Assembly (NCBI GenBank): GCA_004554075.1
Contig: SFOB01000062.1
Span: 1 to 13,931 of the forward strand
Reading direction: 5' to 3'
Source: Treponema sp.
Lineage (GTDB): Bacteria > Spirochaetota > Spirochaetia > Treponematales > Treponemataceae
Length of the DNA stretch: 13,931 nt
The notes beneath the pieces were generated by a model that did no database searches, had not been told where the DNA came from, and worked only from the letters and a program-made list of their open reading frames with translations. Made by a program: the position numbers and the translations under genes. This document shows, piece after piece, positions 12,222 through 13,931 of this stretch. Each line of letters opens with the position of its first letter. Position 1 is the stretch's first letter.

Positions 12222-13847
12222 ATGGCAAAACAGTTATTGTTTAGTGAAGATGCTAGAAAAAAGCTTTTGAGTGGCGTTGAGCAGATTTCAAAGGCTGTAA
12301 AAACTACACTTGGTCCTTGTGGACGTATGGTTATGATGGACAAGAAGTACGGTTCACCAGTAATTACAAAGGACGGTGTTTCTGTTGCAAAGGAAATTGA
12401 ACTCCAGGATCCATATGAAAACATGGGAGCTCAGTTCGTTCGCGAAGTAGCAAGCAAAACTAACGATGATGCCGGTGATGGTACAACTACTGCAACTGTA
12501 CTTTCTTACGCACTTGTACGCGAAGGAATTAAATCTGTAGCCGCTGGTATGAGACCAATCGAAATTAAACGCGGTATGGATAAGGCTGTTAAGCTTGCCG
12601 TTGACGAAATCAAAAAGAATGCAAAGCCTGTAAAGGGCGCTGATGATATTACAAACATCGCAACAATTTCTGCAAACAACGACCCTGAAATTGGTAAGAT
12701 GCTTGCTGATGCTATCGAAAAGGTAGGAAAAGACGGTGTTATCACTGTAGAAGAATCAAAGAACATGGAAATGACTGTTGATACTGTAGAAGGTATGCAG
12801 TTTGACCGCGGATACATTTCTTCTTACTTTGTAACAGACCGCGAGCGCATGGAAGCTGATTTTGATGACGCTTACGTTTTGATTTACGACAAGAAGATTT
12901 CTGCTATGAAGGATCTTCTCCCAATTCTTGAAAAGGTAGCAAACGCTGGTAAGGCTCTTGTAATCATCTGTGAAGATGTAGAAGGTGAAGCTCTTACAAC
13001 TCTCGTTTTGAACACAATCCGTGGAACAATCAAAGTTTGTGCTGTAAAGGCTCCAGGCTTTGGTGACCGCAGAAAGGATATGCTCCAGGATATCGCTATT
13101 TTGACAGGCGGTACTGTAGTTTCTGAAGAAGTTGGACTTAAACTTGAAACTTGCGGAACAGAAGTTCTTGGTAAGGCAAAATCAATTAAGATCGACAAAG
13201 ACAACACAACAATCGTTGGTGGTGCCGGATCTTCTAAGGCTATTAAAGACCGTGTTGCAGAAATCAAGACTGCCATTGAAAAGTCTACATCATCTTATGA
13301 TAAGGAACAGCTCCAGAAGAGACTTGCTAAACTCGCTGGTGGTGTTGCTGTAATCAATGTTGGTGCTAACACAGAAACAGAAATGAAGGAAATGAAGTTC
13401 CGTGTAGAAGATACAATCGCTGCTACACGTGCTGCTCTTGAAGAAGGTATCGTTTCTGGTGGTGGACTTGCACTTATCGAAGCTTCTAAGGCTTTGAACG
13501 AAATCCCAGCTGACCTTACAGAAGATGAAAAGGTTGGATTTAAGATTGTACGCCGCGCTCTCGAAGAGCCAATGCGCCAGATTGCAGAAAATGCTGGTCT
13601 TGACGGAAGCGTAATTGCTGAACGTGCTAAATCAGAAAAGAAGGGTGTTGGATATAACGCTCGTACTGGTGAATGGGTAAATATGCTTGAGGCCGGAATT
13701 ATCGACCCAGCTAAGGTTACTTGTTCAGCTTTGAAGAACGCTGCATCTGTAGCAGGAACTCTCCTCACAACTGAATGTGCTATTACAGACATTCCAGAGC
13801 CTAAGGCACCTGCTGCTCCAGCTCCTGATATGGGTGGTATGTACTAG
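12222..13847 (+). CDS. groEL: Chaperonin GroEL (Hsp60)
   Basis: The 541-residue ATP-dependent chaperonin forms a double seven-subunit ring that folds proteins in the cytoplasm with GroES. Visible motifs are the nucleotide loop LGPCGR (30-35), Asp51 in TKDGVSVAKEI, DAGDGTTTATV (83-93), the AALEEGIVSGGG signature, and a C-terminal MGGMY tail. The length is usual for the family. The start ATG has SD GAGG (12210-12213) 8 bases upstream. groES is not upstream as in many bacteria, and no CIRCE operator is seen. The leader contains a palindrome. Codon use is strongly biased toward a small set, consistent with high expression. Confidence 0.98.
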   Translation: MAKQLLFSEDARKKLLSGVEQISKAVKTTLGPCGRMVMMDKKYGSPVITKDGVSVAKEIELQDPYENMGAQFVREVASKTNDDAGDGTTTATVLSYALVREGIKSVAAGMRPIEIKRGMDKAVKLAVDEIKKNAKPVKGADDITNIATISANNDPEIGKMLADAIEKVGKDGVITVEESKNMEMTVDTVEGMQFDRGYISSYFVTDRERMEADFDDAYVLIYDKKISAMKDLLPILEKVANAGKALVIICEDVEGEALTTLVLNTIRGTIKVCAVKAPGFGDRRKDMLQDIAILTGGTVVSEEVGLKLETCGTEVLGKAKSIKIDKDNTTIVGGAGSSKAIKDRVAEIKTAIEKSTSSYDKEQLQKRLAKLAGGVAVINVGANTETEMKEMKFRVEDTIAATRAALEEGIVSGGGLALIEASKALNEIPADLTEDEKVGFKIVRRALEEPMRQIAENAGLDGSVIAERAKSEKKGVGYNARTGEWVNMLEAGIIDPAKVTCSALKNAASVAGTLLTTECAITDIPEPKAPAAPAPDMGGMY

Positions 13848-13859
13848 CCTAAAATCGAA

Positions 13860-13903
13860 GAACCGTTAAAAACAGGGCTGCGACAGCGGGCCTGTTTAGG
13901 TTC
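13860..13903 (+). terminator. Structured element after groEL, possible terminator without U-tract
   Basis: Nested pairings are GAACC (13860-13864) with GGTTC (13899-13903), AAACAGG (13870-13876) with CCTGTTT (13891-13897), and GCTG/CAGC around CGA. No T-run follows within the window, so it may be a 3' stabilising structure rather than a terminator. Confidence 0.4.
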
Positions 13904-13931
13904 ATCGAAAGAATGGCTCAGAGGCAAGCTG

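Noticed and set aside
1..13931. CRISPR arrays, insertion sequences, tRNA genes, prophage
   Set aside because: No regularly spaced direct repeats, transposase or integrase frames, or tRNA-like cloverleaf sequence were noticed on either strand.

Overview
The window reads as part of the chromosome of a gut- or rumen-type Treponema (Spirochaetota). This is inferred from three things: a phosphofructokinase with the mixed active-site signature shared by plant, trypanosomatid and spirochaete enzymes; an AT-leaning base composition with strong SD sites; and two intracellular xylan-oligosaccharide enzymes. Gene families are clear from the proteins; the species cannot be settled without a database search. 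No mobile element, CRISPR array or tRNA was seen.

Layout, left to right. The 3' part of a 5S rRNA gene (1 to about 92) ends an rRNA operon. A GC-rich non-coding stretch and a perfect hairpin terminator follow. Next is a 6-phosphofructokinase gene (373-1779, +) with a strong terminator. A carbohydrate section follows: a GH8 reducing-end exo-oligoxylanase (2061-3158, +) and a GH115 alpha-glucuronidase (3243-6113, +). Both lack signal peptides, so they probably finish glucuronoxylan oligosaccharides inside the cell. Then come a small exported, probably outer-membrane protein (6280-6873, +) and a membrane-anchored J-domain protein with a Q/N/Y-rich linker (6972-7571, +). The latter converges on tyrS (7710-8942, -) across a two-way terminator.

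The central block is informational and regulatory. infA (9173-9391, -) is followed in the same transcript by an SD-led 33-codon reading frame (9049-9150, -) and a terminator. dksA/traR (9540-9896, +) diverges from infA, and their predicted promoters overlap. dksA converges on a PHP-family phosphatase gene (9899-10783, -) with two bases between the stop codons, and the dksA terminator lies inside the phosphatase coding sequence. The phosphatase is coupled to an upstream gene for a REC-STAS-REC response regulator (10786-12036, -). groEL (12222-13847, +) diverges from that gene, without groES and without a visible CIRCE operator.

The most interesting regulatory signals are these. Three genes (GH8, dnaJ, REC-STAS-REC) have no SD and carry a -10-like hexamer ending exactly 6 bases before the ATG, which predicts leaderless mRNAs. 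A terminator-like hairpin and U-tract sit between a predicted promoter and the SD of the GH115 gene. The unannotated 33-residue reading frame follows infA. The rest looks like ordinary chromosomal backbone; I see no strong case for a wholly new multi-gene system.
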